From: Tenebrio molitor
Taxonomy: Eukaryota; Arthropoda; Insecta; Coleoptera; Tenebrionidae
NCBI RefSeq assembly: GCF_963966145.1
Contig: NC_091054.1
Span: 10,788,001 to 10,852,000, forward strand
Length of the DNA: 64,000 nucleotides
Direction: 5' to 3'
Part shown: one piece after another, positions 12,101-22,108 of the stretch
How positions within the stretch are numbered: the stretch's first letter is position 1
How the letters are laid out: each line of letters begins with the position of its first letter
The notes under the pieces: generated by a model
What the model saw: only the letters and a program-made list of their open reading frames with translations
Database searches by the model: none
What the model was told of the DNA's origin: nothing
Position numbers and translations under genes: made by a program

Positions 12101-13282
12101 AGACTCTGCCGGAAAAGAAGTTGGAGATGGTCAAGTTCCAGCTGGACAAGGACGAGATGGTAGTCTATTTGACGGTCCTGGCCCACTCCAAGACGCTGTT
12201 CTGGAAGTTTCTCGAGCAAAAAGGCTTGAAAAGAGACTTTGCATGCGAAGTTTTGGTCGAAAAGTTGCAAAAAGGGTTGCAAACTAAGACAGTGACAAAG
12301 ACCACGATTTTTGTCCTGTTGCTTAGACTCAGGCAGATTTGTTGCCACCCTTGTTTGATCATGCAGGTAAATAATTGGCGGTTGTGAGTAGAGATTTTGC
12401 TAAAAATGTATCAAGAAGCTGCCAGAGAGCGACAATCAGAGAGGGCCGCAAAGCCCGGGGGTGCTACCACAGTTGAAGGACATCGGTAGCGCAGGCAACG
12501 GGACTTCGGCTCTAGATCCAACAGACCCGATCTTTCGAGAAGACCATCAAAGCACCAAAGTAAATCAATTTTGTACAAGATTATTGTTAATCTTTCCAGC
12601 ATCGTAGTCATAGATCGTAGTCGGGTGTGAAATTTGACATTTGACATCTCGCACTTGTCAGTTTTGCTGTTTTCACCGTTTAAGATTTAGTTTTAACTGT
12701 TCGTGACAATTTTTAAGACCACCACGATGTTGGAACATTTTAGAAATCAAACTCGCTAGTTCACAATTGCAGATCAAAGTTTTATTAGACTTGTTGAAAA
12801 TAAAAGTGTCTCGAGGAGACAAGGCGATAGTGGTTTCGCAATGGACAAGTCTCTTGGGGTTGGTGTCGACGCACATCACCAAAGAAAAAATCCCGATTGA
12901 TACTCTGGATGGTTCTGTCGAGGTGAAGAAGAGAATGTCCATCGTGGACAACTTTAACAATCCAAAGAGCAAGACCAAGGTGTTGCTGTTGTCGCTGACT
13001 GCAGGCGGAGTCGGTTTGAATTTGGTGGGCGCCAATCACTTGTTCATACTGGATTTGCACTGGAACCCCCAGTTGGAGAACCAGGCGCAAGACAGGATCT
13101 ACAGGATGGGACAGATCAAGCCGGTTTTTGTGTACAGGTTTATGGCACTCGGTACCATCGAGGAACGAATCAAAGAGTTGCAGGATATGAAAATGGAATT
13201 TGCCAATTCGATGTTTAAGGGCTCAAAGCAAGTACTGGACGACAACTTGTCTCTGCAGGACCTGCAACTGCTCTTTAAGTAA
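9161..13282 (+). CDS. Lodestar / TTF2-like SNF2 ATPase, copy 2 (short paralogue)
   Basis: Paralogue of the copy at 3553. Exons: 9161-9185 (eight codons plus G), 11193-11619, 11669-11939, 11989-12366, 12416-12559, 12773-13282. The phases sum to 1755 nt, 584 aa. The small first exon is inferred from its ATG, GTGAGT donor and phase fit. Motif I DDMGLGKT falls near residue 80, followed by LDEAHQIRN, ALTGTPVHN, VVSQWTSLL, SLTAGGVGLNL and QAQDRIYRMGQ, all intact. The acidic N-terminal third of copy 1 is missing. The last intron of copy 1 (in VYK|FMAV) is absent here, the exon being continuous at VYRFMA. Intron 1 is about 2.0 kb and holds a 568-bp tandem duplication. Intact motifs argue for a functional ATPase, but without the N-terminal region its role may differ. 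An alternative is that the first exon lies elsewhere. Confidence 0.85.
9570..10715. repeat. Two-unit tandem duplication, period 568 bp
   Basis: The stretch beginning TTTGTAATTTGCCTCCATTT recurs with offset 568 (9591 and 10159). The units stay nearly identical through an A/T-rich body to the segment with ACTCGTGGCTACGCCACTCG. Each unit contains its own inverted repeat around that segment (TTCATAAGACCTTGAAGCAC and the complement). A small open frame appears in both units because of the duplication. It lies in intron 1 of lodestar copy 2. A degraded third relative may start near 10720 (ACTCGTCGCTGCGCTCCTCG). Confidence 0.8.
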
Positions 13283-13333
13283 CTCCAGTCGGTTGTGTTG
13301 GACATGTATTTAAGATTTATCGTATTGTTGAAA

Positions 13334-13339
13334 AATAAA
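13334..13339 (+). other. Polyadenylation signal AATAAA for lodestar copy 2
   Basis: AATAAA 52 bases past the stop codon, a usual distance for a short insect 3' UTR. Confidence 0.55.
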
Positions 13340-13982
13340 GTTTTCCGTAACTGTTGTTGAATGGTCTTGTGATTCCCGTTATTGTATTTGACTGAGTCAC
13401 GTGTCACAACAATAGCTGCCAATGTCGATACCGACCGATCGAGGTAAATATCGAAATTGACTTTTCTCGCTTGTTTGAAAAGATCCGCAGTTAGAGGTCA
13501 TAATCATTTGTAAATATTTAGAGAAAGTTGTGTTGATGATGGGTGTACAGTCGTTGCGTCGCTAAATTACCAGAAAAATTCCGATTTCATTTCTACCGCA
13601 GCTCACCGGATTTAGCGCTTCAGGAAATAGACCGGAGCCGCAAGGGACTCATTATGGCCCTTCGTTTTTTTAACAATGTAAACTAATAAGTATTTCACTT
13701 TACTCACTGTATTATCAGTAGGTAAGAGATTATCACATTTTCCAAAATAATCTCTTGTTTTTTACACCGACTGTTCTATATTATTTTTTAATTTATCCCT
13801 CGTCTAGTCGTCTCATTGCCACTTCTCTGCTCCTGCTGAAAAGGTCCTTTGTGTCCCTTTCACATTAATTTTACCTAACTTCTCTTCTCACTGACTGGAC
13901 AGTGAATAAAATTAAAATAGTACCGGGTAACTTTTAATGATTGAGACAAATTTAGTAGGTTGGCACTCCAGAAAAATTGGTA
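13340..13982. other. Intergenic DNA, no gene seen
   Basis: AT-rich spacer between lodestar copy 2 and the transposon nest. No open frame with family resemblance and no clear terminal inverted repeats were found. Confidence 0.4.
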
Positions 13983-15402
13983 CTATTGCGGGCAAAAAAA
14001 GTGGGACATCAAATTTCTGTCAGTTTTGAAAAATTCGTGTAGTTCAAGCTTTATTGTCATTTCTTTTGACACTATTCCAGCTGACAGTTTACAACATTTA
14101 TTTTATACTCCTATTTTCCTTTTCCAAATGCCCTCTTTTTTTGATAAAGGTAGATTTTTATTGGAACTTTGCATTAAATAAATATTCACTAGGTGCTTTA
14201 CTTACAATCACAATCATTCCCTACAACCTACAGTAGATAATGACAACCAGTGACGGCTCGTGTTCCGCGAATATGGGTCGGCCGAACATGAGTAGATCGG
14301 TAAAGCTCTAATTAGTCAATTTAACTTTTTGATAGGCATCCGCATGGCAAATGTAGGTGCATAATTAAAAAAAATTCACATAGCAAAACAAGAGCAAGTT
14401 ACTATTGCGAGCAAAAAAAGAGGGACATCAACGTCATTGTCTTGCCTTTTTATGTGAAATAACCCTTATCTGATTCTAACCCTACTTTGAATTGATTGAC
14501 GTTGTCATTAAGGCTCGCGTTTACCTGAAAGAAATTTCGAACTTGATGTACAGTGGGTCCTCTATTTACAAATTTATATTTTGGTCAAACCTCCTTGGGT
14601 CAAACAAACCGAGGACGCAGGTACCTTGAATTGGTCACAGACGCTCAGTAGGGGGTAGAGGATTACGATTACGATCCTGTCCTGTTCCGTACCTAAATAC
14701 GGAGATAAAATAAAATTTTGTGTTGGAACGACAAGTCCTACAATGCCAAATCTGAATTGGCTTTGGCTGCACTGCAAACTGTTGTTTCATTCCATTTTAT
14801 TATTAGCTGGACAGACGTTGTCTTGTCCAATCCAAATTTCAGCAAATTAGTTTGTGATGATGATTTATTTTCTTCCATTAAATTTGAAATTACAATGAAT
14901 CTCAAGGTGTTTTATTTACATTTCGATTGCAAGATCGATGTTCAAGTGAACAATCCGACAGTGAAATAAATTGGTATAGAAATAAAACAACTACATTTGT
15001 TGGACAGATCGCGAAACAACACAAAAGTAAAAACGGATGTAATTTTAATTTAGGGTGGAATGCGTTTTTCCAGATTTTTCTCCAAATTTTCCAAAAACAT
15101 TTTTTAAATTGATTTCCATCCCGGGAACAAACCGAACAAAAAAAAAGAGAATCAATTACAAATGTCGTCAGTAATGATCGAGAGTGCATACAAAAATTAA
15201 AATTTTTGAAGTTTGTCCGAATTTTCCGACTTTCCTTTGTATTTCTCCCATTTTTTTTTTTAACAAAAAGAGAATTAAATTTTAAAAAATTAAAAATATT
15301 GAGCTAAGAATTAATTTTATTATTTTTTGTAGGTACATAATATACCTACAATTTGATCGTATAGGACATTTTCTGACTTTGAAAGCCCGACTAATAAAAC
15401 TA

Positions 15403-16290
15403 CAGTGAGCGGCAAAAGTATGGAATAAATTCCTTAAAAATTAAACAAATTTTTTTTCAAAAAGATCTTTGGACAGGTCAATTTTAGTTTATAAAAATAC
15501 ATATTTTAGTACCAAAGAAAATTCCAAGCAGTCATTTGTTTTCGAGTTATGACGTCATCGATGGTTTTTTTAAATGGAAACGCCCTATTTTTTTTTCTTG
15601 ATTCTGATATCCCTTTTAATTGTCTAAATGACAGTATAAAAATTTTGTTATCTTACATAAGGAAATTTTTAAGAAAAAAAATAATAAAGTTGGAAAAATT
15701 AAATTTTATAAAGAACAAAAACAAGTCAAAAAATCAAGTAGGTAAATCAAACAGTCAAATGTTACTGTCAATTTCATTCGTATGTGTTATTTGTTTTACA
15801 AAACGTTTTCGAAAATGACTCATTTATCAGAAACACAACGTATAGAAATTTCAATTTTGATTGGGTGTGGATAAAACTAGAGAAAACTAAACAGGGGGAA
15901 TTTCTTCATAAACTTGCTTATTGTCAACAAGCTGGAGGATGGCAATTCGAACATTGAATTCCATAATTTTAAGTACTTACTAACACAGTTTTTGACTCGT
16001 TTTTGTTTGTTATAAAATTTATTTTTTCAACTTTATTTTTTTTTTCTCAAAAATTTCCTTATGTAAGATAACAAAATTTTTATACTGGCGTTTAGACAAT
16101 TAAAAGGCCTATCAGAATCAAGAACAAAAATAGGGGGTTTCTATTTAAAAAAAACTATCGATGACGTCATAACTCGAAAACAAATGACTGCTTGGAATTT
16201 TATTTTGTATTAAAATATGTATTTTTATAAACTAAAATTGACCTGTCCAAAGATTTTTTTGAAAAAAAATTTGTTTAATTTCTGTATAAT
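15403..16290. mobile_element. Tc1-like element relic with long inverted repeats
   Basis: The left end CAGTGAGCGGCAAAAGTATG follows TA (15401-15402), a Tc1-type terminus. Roughly 250-bp arms (about 15440-15675 and 16040-16285) are inverted copies: ATGACGTCATCGATGGTTTT against its complement, and TTATCTTACATAAGGAAATT against AATTTCCTTATGTAAGATAA. The outermost right end is lost. Between the arms, at about 15816, ATG opens a short frame beginning THLSETQRIEI, like the DNA-binding start of Tc1/mariner transposases, and stops after 19 codons. Confidence 0.7.
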
Positions 16291-16586
16291 ATTCACCAAA
16301 TATAGGGAGCAGCATTGTGTAGTTCTGTAATTGTATTTTCCCAAAGTATTACGATTACATCTGCATTTACCCCCTGCAGATGAGGGAATGAATATTAGTT
16401 CGGAGTTGCTACCTGATTTGTCAAGAATTATGAATGAGACAAAAATGACCCTTATGGCAAAATATTTTTAAGGTAAAAATACAATGAAATGGTTGGTTTC
16501 ATCTTGTGTCCCTTCGGTGAATAATTGAACATTATGGGTTTATTAGTCGGGCTTTTAGAGTCAGATAAATTTGCTATAGACAAAGT

Positions 16587-17155
16587 GGGCGCACTCGAAT
16601 TCCCGTCTGACTTATTTCTTGTCATAAAGTAATGCAAGAATTCCCGTCAGGTGATTATCAACTGATATAATCCAACACTCGAGTTCCCGTCAAGGGTAAA
16701 AGAGCGCTTCAATCCCTTACTTACCTACCCCTCTAGCCGTTGCCAGGTACCATTATTGTTTACCATTACGTGGACCAAAAAAAAATGTTTAAAATTTTAA
16801 AAAGTTACAAATACCATGTGATCAACATTTATATACTTAGATAAGGGGCGGCTGTGACTTTGACAGTGTCAGATTTTTCGTATTTTTGCTAAGTCAGCTA
16901 ATAAACGTCAAACAACTGTCACTATTAACCGAATTTTAACGCAAAAATGGTTTTTATTTCAGAACATAGAAGATTCATCATTGATACTTACTTTCGTAAC
17001 AGTGCTTTCAATAACCAAGGTTTTTTTCTGACGGGAATTCGAGTCTAGAATTTCGGGTGCATTTTTACCTTGACGGGAATTCGTGTGCAGGATTAAATGG
17101 CCTATGTCGAAGCCCAGGTATAAAATATTATGCTGACGGGAACTCGTGTGCACCG
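16587..17155. mobile_element. 569-bp element with six phased terminal motifs and 8-bp TSD
   Basis: Flanked by the direct repeat GACAAAGT (16579-16586 and 17156-17163). Ends GGGCGCACTCGAATTCCCGT and, inverted, CGGTGCACACGAGTTCCCGT match at most positions. The motif ACTCGAATTCCCGTC or close variants occurs three times forward (16593, 16634, 16677) and three times reversed (17030, 17072, 17134). Spacing is near 42 bases for four of the five within-side gaps considered, and 62 for the last right gap. No coding capacity was seen. The superfamily is not assigned; an 8-bp duplication fits hAT, P or Merlin-type enzymes. Confidence 0.75.
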
Positions 17156-19228
17156 GACAAAGTATAGGATTATAGGATTTATAGGTACTGGCAAGTAACG
17201 ATTTTTATTCTTTACTTATTCTGTACTTGCTCATGTAATAATATATGTACTATTATTTCATACTGGAAGTCTGTTCTGTATCATAATTTTATTTCAAAAA
17301 TCACATTATTTTGTGAAAATTGCATCATCTTTTTTCCTGGGACAACGGCCGTTACTACTGATTTTACAATGACAATTCCACTCAGAAAATTTCAACCAAT
17401 CAGCTTCTAGTATTTTGAATCATTGGACCAATTAGGAACGAATTACACCGATAATTTAGCATGGTCCTAAAATTATCGAAAAATTATCGCTGTAATCATC
17501 TCCACCTTCCTAAAATTATCGCTGTAATTTTCTCCTCCTTCCTCGAATTTTGATAAACTCATTTTTGATCCACAGTAAAATTTTTGTTGTTTTCAACTAC
17601 GTTAACTAACGCTTAGAATACGTATAAATTAAAAAAATTGTGTAAAATTTGAAAATGAAATTTTCCTTCGTGGAATTGTCATGCCGAATACAACTCGATG
17701 GTACGAAATTGCGGGAAATTTTTCTCCTCATTTTACTCCTATTTGTTTCTTAGACAATTTCCACTTGTTCGCTACGCTCACTCGTGGAAATTGTCGTCGA
17801 AACAAATACTCGTATAATGAGATCGAAAATTTCCGGCAATTTCATACCCTCTCGTTGTATTACTAATGATTATTTCATTCATCATCGTTTTCGACCAATC
17901 GTAAGGCTTTATTTTTTGGATTACAGCGATAATTTTACGATAATTTTTTATTGTCCTTTTTCAAATGTTTTATTTTTTTATTTTTAAGACAACGGTGAAT
18001 ACTAGTGTCACATTTTTTATTTTTATATCAAATGTCAACATGAATCGTCAACTTCTGACGAGCAACTTGCAAACATTTTAAAGGACTTTAATTAAACAAC
18101 TTTATTCCTGAAATAATCTTACCGAATTACATACATTCGTCCTTCTGAAATAATCTGTTGTAATACTCAAGTTGATTAAAACGCAACACTCGTATCGTTT
18201 TTTCACAAATTTCTCGAGAAATTAAAACGTCAAAAAATGACACTTGTGGTTGCTAATCAACTTTCGTATTACAAATCGATCATTTCGAAGCACTCAAGTG
18301 GATATTTTTCGACTTTTGCAATTTTCAATGTCAGAAAAATAAAACAGTCCGGTAAGTGATGCTTAGCGACACTTTCCGGCTCTGATACTGTTATAACTTA
18401 TAACTCACCTACCGGACTCAAATTGATAATGTAATCGAACATCTACCGGACAGTATAAAATAAAATATTTAGAGATCGTGAATTTTGACATGAAATAAAG
18501 GAAAAAATTGTGCTTATTTTTATAGTGCATTATTACTGGAAATTATTATTCCACTTAAAAAAAAAAGGACAGAGATTTGCGTATCTAATATTAAAATGGG
18601 TGATATAATAATCTGATGAAGCTTTTCCTGATGGAGCAGCAGTATTATTGACTGTTGTTAATAAAGCTCAAATCGTTTGTTACAAATTTGGAATAAAAAT
18701 GCAAATACCTATTATAAGTATTTCCTAATTTCTTAGGAGGAGGCCGATGTAATTTGTACCCTTGTATAGTCCCCTTTCCGTAAGCTGTTAGCTCAGGTAG
18801 CATGTAGGGTTGGTTGTCTACAACGTAAAATTTTAACGTTGAAAAATGACTTCATTTTTTTCGTTTTTTTCAACTAGTATTCAAGTAGGAAACACCACTT
18901 TTCGTCTGCGTCACATTCACAACAATATCTAGTGAATGACGTGAGATATTTTCGATATCTCTTTTCGTTTTGCCTACACAGCTTCTAAGCAGAGCATTTT
19001 ATTTGTGGTTTTTTAACAAATTCGTCAAAACAAAATTATATTTTTCTCTTCATAGTCCACTAATAGAAATGTTCATAATTTATGTAGTAAAGAGAGAAAT
19101 CGTTCATCTCGTATTGTTTTCTCAAAAAACGTGATCGAAAATCCACTTTTTCGACCGTTTCAAACTCAGGTAAACGCGAGCCTTAAGTACTGTAGGTTGT
19201 AGGGAATGATTGTGAGTAAGCAAGTATA

Positions 19229-19560
19229 TAGTGAGAATCGCCCTCAAATGTCACATGATTTATATTGACAAATCACAACTCCGAATTGTTTGAATAGCAA
19301 CCAATCACAATTTAATTAAGCGGAAATTTTCCCTAGGGAAAATTTCCGATATAATTGACCTAGGGAAAAAATGTTTCGGGCGATTCTCTTCCAAATATAC
19401 CTCGGGGCAGATACATATCGCCAGAAATTTTTTCTTGCAGTCCAACACTCGTGTTTGTCGCTCAAAATTACCCTCGGGCTAGCGCCCTCGTGTAATTTTC
19501 TTGCTACAAACACTCGTGTGTGAGGACTGCTCGAAAAAATTTCCAGCAATATATCTGTCC
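19229..19560. mobile_element. Palindromic insertions inside family K copy 2
   Basis: Two structures interrupt the MITE. The first has inverted ends GAGAATCGCCC (about 19231) and GGGCGATTCTC (about 19380) around a perfect 28-base palindrome at 19321-19348, centred on CCCTAGGG. The second, about 19410-19560, is a long imperfect hairpin (GCAGTCCAACACTCGTGTTT against the complement-like right arm). Both look like foldback MITEs. Confidence 0.6.
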
Positions 19561-19749
19561 CTTGGTATATTATATATGAATATTTATTTAATGCAAAGTT
19601 CCAATCAAAATCTACCTTTATCAAAAGAAGAGGGCATTTGGAAAAGGAAAATAGGAGTATAAAATAAATGTTTAAACTGTCAGCTGGAATAGTGTCAAAA
19701 AAAAATGACAATAAAGCTTACGCAATACGGCGCTGTTAATTTCGTCATA

Positions 19750-20425
19750 AATGGTTTTCATTAGAATTTTTGTTACCGAGTCGATTAAATCGTTTTGCAT
19801 TGTTTTTGATAGCCCAGTCAAAACAGGAGATAAAGAAGGATCTATAAATTTTCTTTTAAAGTAGCGGCAAATTTGGCTAACTCTTTAAAATTACCTTCAT
19901 TATCTGATTCATCATTACCCCGAAATGCCAATTCTTGTGCAGACAAAAAAATTGTCATATTTATTAAATGTTTAACCATTTCTCGATTTTCCCGGACCTT
20001 TTCATTGTATTTTTTAATATATTCTTTATGATCGGATTGACCACTGTCGATTGTGTTTACAATATTTTGTTTATCGAATAATTTAAATTTTATTGCCGAA
20101 TGTGTATATTCTTTAGGTATTTCCTGTTTAACTAAAGCGCGATGAATTTCTTTTAAATTGTCGTACCCTATCGAATTGTAAGGATTTTTATTTACCGAAA
20201 AGAGTACACAATACCAGCAAAACAATTTATTACGAACCTGGCTGCCCGTTTCTGGTACAGAGTTTTAGAAAACTTTTTGATTGTATTAAATCAACCATTG
20301 AGGGTGTGGAACTGGCAATTTCTTCACAAATATTTTGTCATCATAAGACAATGTATGAAATTTATTTACCAATAAATAATTAACCAAATCGGCATTGGTA
20401 CTCACTACATCTTTTAGATTTGCCA
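19750..20425 (-). pseudogene. hAT transposase relic (ZMYM1-like, DUF4371 region)
   Basis: Minus-strand reading from an ATG at 20425 gives MANLKDVVS..., stopping at TAA after about 47 codons. The frame resumes at 20225-19842 with a CWYCVLFS motif (as in the TTF-type zinc-finger region of ZMYM1-like hAT proteins), a GYDNLKEIHRAL segment and LSAQELAFRGNDE before a stop. A further piece after a frameshift (about 19842 to 19750) reads SPVLTGLSKTMQNDLIDSV. This order matches the N-terminal half of DUF4371 hAT transposases. The dimerisation (hATC) half is absent. It is broken by stops, at least one frameshift and the K copy 2 insertion. Confidence 0.7.
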
Positions 20426-21785
20426 TTGTCGGTGTCTTTACCTACTTACCACTTACACTCACAATTTAAATAATACTATAATAATTACATAATAACAGAT
20501 TAAACACACAAAACGGAAACAAAAGACGATACATTAAACGGTTAGGAGCAGACGAGCATTTGAACTTAAGGAATTAATTAATTAAACTACGCAAACGCAA
20601 ACTCTAAGGTTCTCGATGATAAATAAGGTATAATGTTTTATGGGATGTTTGTATCGTGTCACGCGTCACGGGATGTTTGTATCGTCTCAGTCTAGCAGCG
20701 CCACAGCGCTGCAACGGAATCTCGGCCAAATTAACTTTTGCCGGGGTTGTGTGAAACGAGCTAAGCTATCCGTTACAAGTTACAGCAACATAACTTAAGA
20801 TTGGTGAGACGAGACAGCTGGACGTACTTCTGAATGTATTCATCGTTTCAAAATCGCAGTGCAAAGATTGGTCTGTGTGCACTCGGCAAATACGTCACTG
20901 GCCGAGCCTTCCCCTTCCTTGACCGAATGTATTTATTATTTACTAAACACTTGCCGCAGGAGCCTAGGAACGGCTTTGTCAATTATTGTCATAGTTTTGT
21001 AAATATTCATATGCATTTAATTTTTGTAATGGTGAAAAAATAACTTTAACTTCAATATGTAATTTAAATTGGTCTTTACTGAGGCAATTAAAAAAAACGA
21101 TGAAGGCGAACAGACATCATAATTTATGTTTAGAAGAATTTTGCGTTTATTAAGTGGATTTTTATTTACACACATTTTTTTTTATCAAAACTATCCTGGA
21201 AGCGTTTAGGTATTTATAGGTACTAATATGTGTATTTACAAAACATACGGTACACAGTACAATGTAATTAGGTACGAGACAGAAATGAAAATTGTAATTT
21301 AAGTTGTTATTTGGGTTTGAAGAAAAATAACGTAAACATTTTTTTATCAGAAAATATGAAAATAAAATTCGTAATTTTGTGTGGTACGGCCCGGCCGACT
21401 CTGCCGCCCCTAACGAGCCGTCACTGATGACAACGTCAATCAATTCAAAGTAGGGTTAGAATCAGATAAGGGTTATTTCACATTAAAAGTCAAGGCGATG
21501 ACGTTGATCTCCCACTTTTTTTGCCCGCAATAGTACGTCTAATTTATCAAAGAGTACATCAGATTTTCTATAGTTTAATTCACGCTTCTTGTATACGCCG
21601 TGCCAAAACCAAATAACCACCGCATGTTGAATTAAGTTGGTGAAAACAAAATTACACTAAGTGTACAATGACAATTTTGATATTACTATACGGACTATAC
21701 CATATCCTCTTGTTATAGAATGCTTAGTCGGTTTTTAAACTAAGAGGAGTAAATGAAAAAGTCCTATTTACACTATAAAAAGTTA

Positions 21786-22108
21786 CTACCGGGATATCAA
21801 ACATTATCTTGGTCAAAGGTGGTCATAGATAGGAAAACGTCCGTCTCAACTTATTTAGTGTGACGATTTTTTCGGTACGAACGATTGGCCTACCAGCACC
21901 TTTTTTATGAGCCACAAAGCCAGTTTCGAAAAACGCACCAATACAATTTGCAAGGCATGCGTAAAAATCCTTCGGCATTACTGCAAAGTGTAGGAAGTGC
22001 TCTCGAAAATTGATTTTGACATTCGAAAAATTATTTGACACAAACCTTCGACAATTATTTGAAAATCCATAACCATCTTTGTCCAAGATAATTTTTGATA
22101 TCCCGGTA
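21786..22108. mobile_element. Short Tc1/mariner-type element with transposase trace
   Basis: Inverted ends CTACCGGGATATCAAA and TTTGATATCCCGGTAG enclose about 320 bp. A minus-strand frame within (22086-21823) includes FFETGFVAHKKGAGRPIVRT, resembling the second helix-turn-helix/GRP linker region of Tc1/mariner transposases. It lacks catalytic residues, so this is an internally deleted relic. Confidence 0.6.

Larger units (their letters stand above)
14512..19182. mobile_element. TTAA-flanked (piggyBac-like) composite element, 4.67 kb
   Basis: Terminal inverted repeats GGCTCGCGTTTACCTGA at the left and the complement TCAGGTAAACGCGAGCC at the right, each bordered by TTAA (14508-14511 and 19183-19186). 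The pre-insertion sequence is visible in family K copy 1, which lacks the insert. TTAA targets are typical of piggyBac (also Kolobok) elements. No transposase of either type was recognised inside, so the class is inferred from target and ends only. The interior holds a Tc1-like long-TIR element (15403-16290), a 569-bp element with repeated motifs (16587-17155) and other inverted repeats (for example 18346-18456, ends CAGTCCGGTA/TACCGGACAGT). Confidence 0.75.
14401..19730. mobile_element. MITE family K copy 2, split by a TTAA element
   Basis: Left part 14401-14511 starts ACTATTGCGAGCAAAAAAAG and matches the right end of copy 1 in reverse orientation. The right part (19183 to about 19730) matches copy 1 from CTGTAGGTTGTAGGGAATGA to the TGACAATAAAGCTT region, then stops before the expected terminus. 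It inserted into the hAT transposase relic. Its right part has further insertions at 19229-19560. Confidence 0.75.
14248..21426. mobile_element. hAT-superfamily element with 8-bp target-site duplication
   Basis: Ends CAGTGACGGCTCGT (14248) and the complement ACGAGCCGTCACTG (21413-21426). GTCGGCCG is also shared near each end. Both sides carry the identical 8-base duplication ATGACAAC (14240-14247 and 21427-21434), the hAT hallmark. A decayed minus-strand transposase relic (19750-20425) with DUF4371/ZMYM-type features supports the assignment. The 7.2-kb size is inflated by insertions: family K copy 2 lies in the transposase gene, and that copy is split by a TTAA-flanked element. The C-terminal dimerisation part of the transposase is missing. 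The element is non-autonomous. Confidence 0.88.
13983..21533. mobile_element. MITE family K copy 1, split by a hAT insertion
   Basis: Left end CTATTGCGGGCAAAAAAAGT after TA (13981-13982); right end is the complement, ...TTTTTTTGCCCGCAATAG, followed by TA (21534-21535). The element proper is 13983-14247 plus 21435-21533, about 364 bp. A hAT element with its target duplication sits between. A second copy of the family lies within that hAT element and shows the uninterrupted sequence at the junction (TTGACGTTGTCATTA). Confidence 0.8.
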
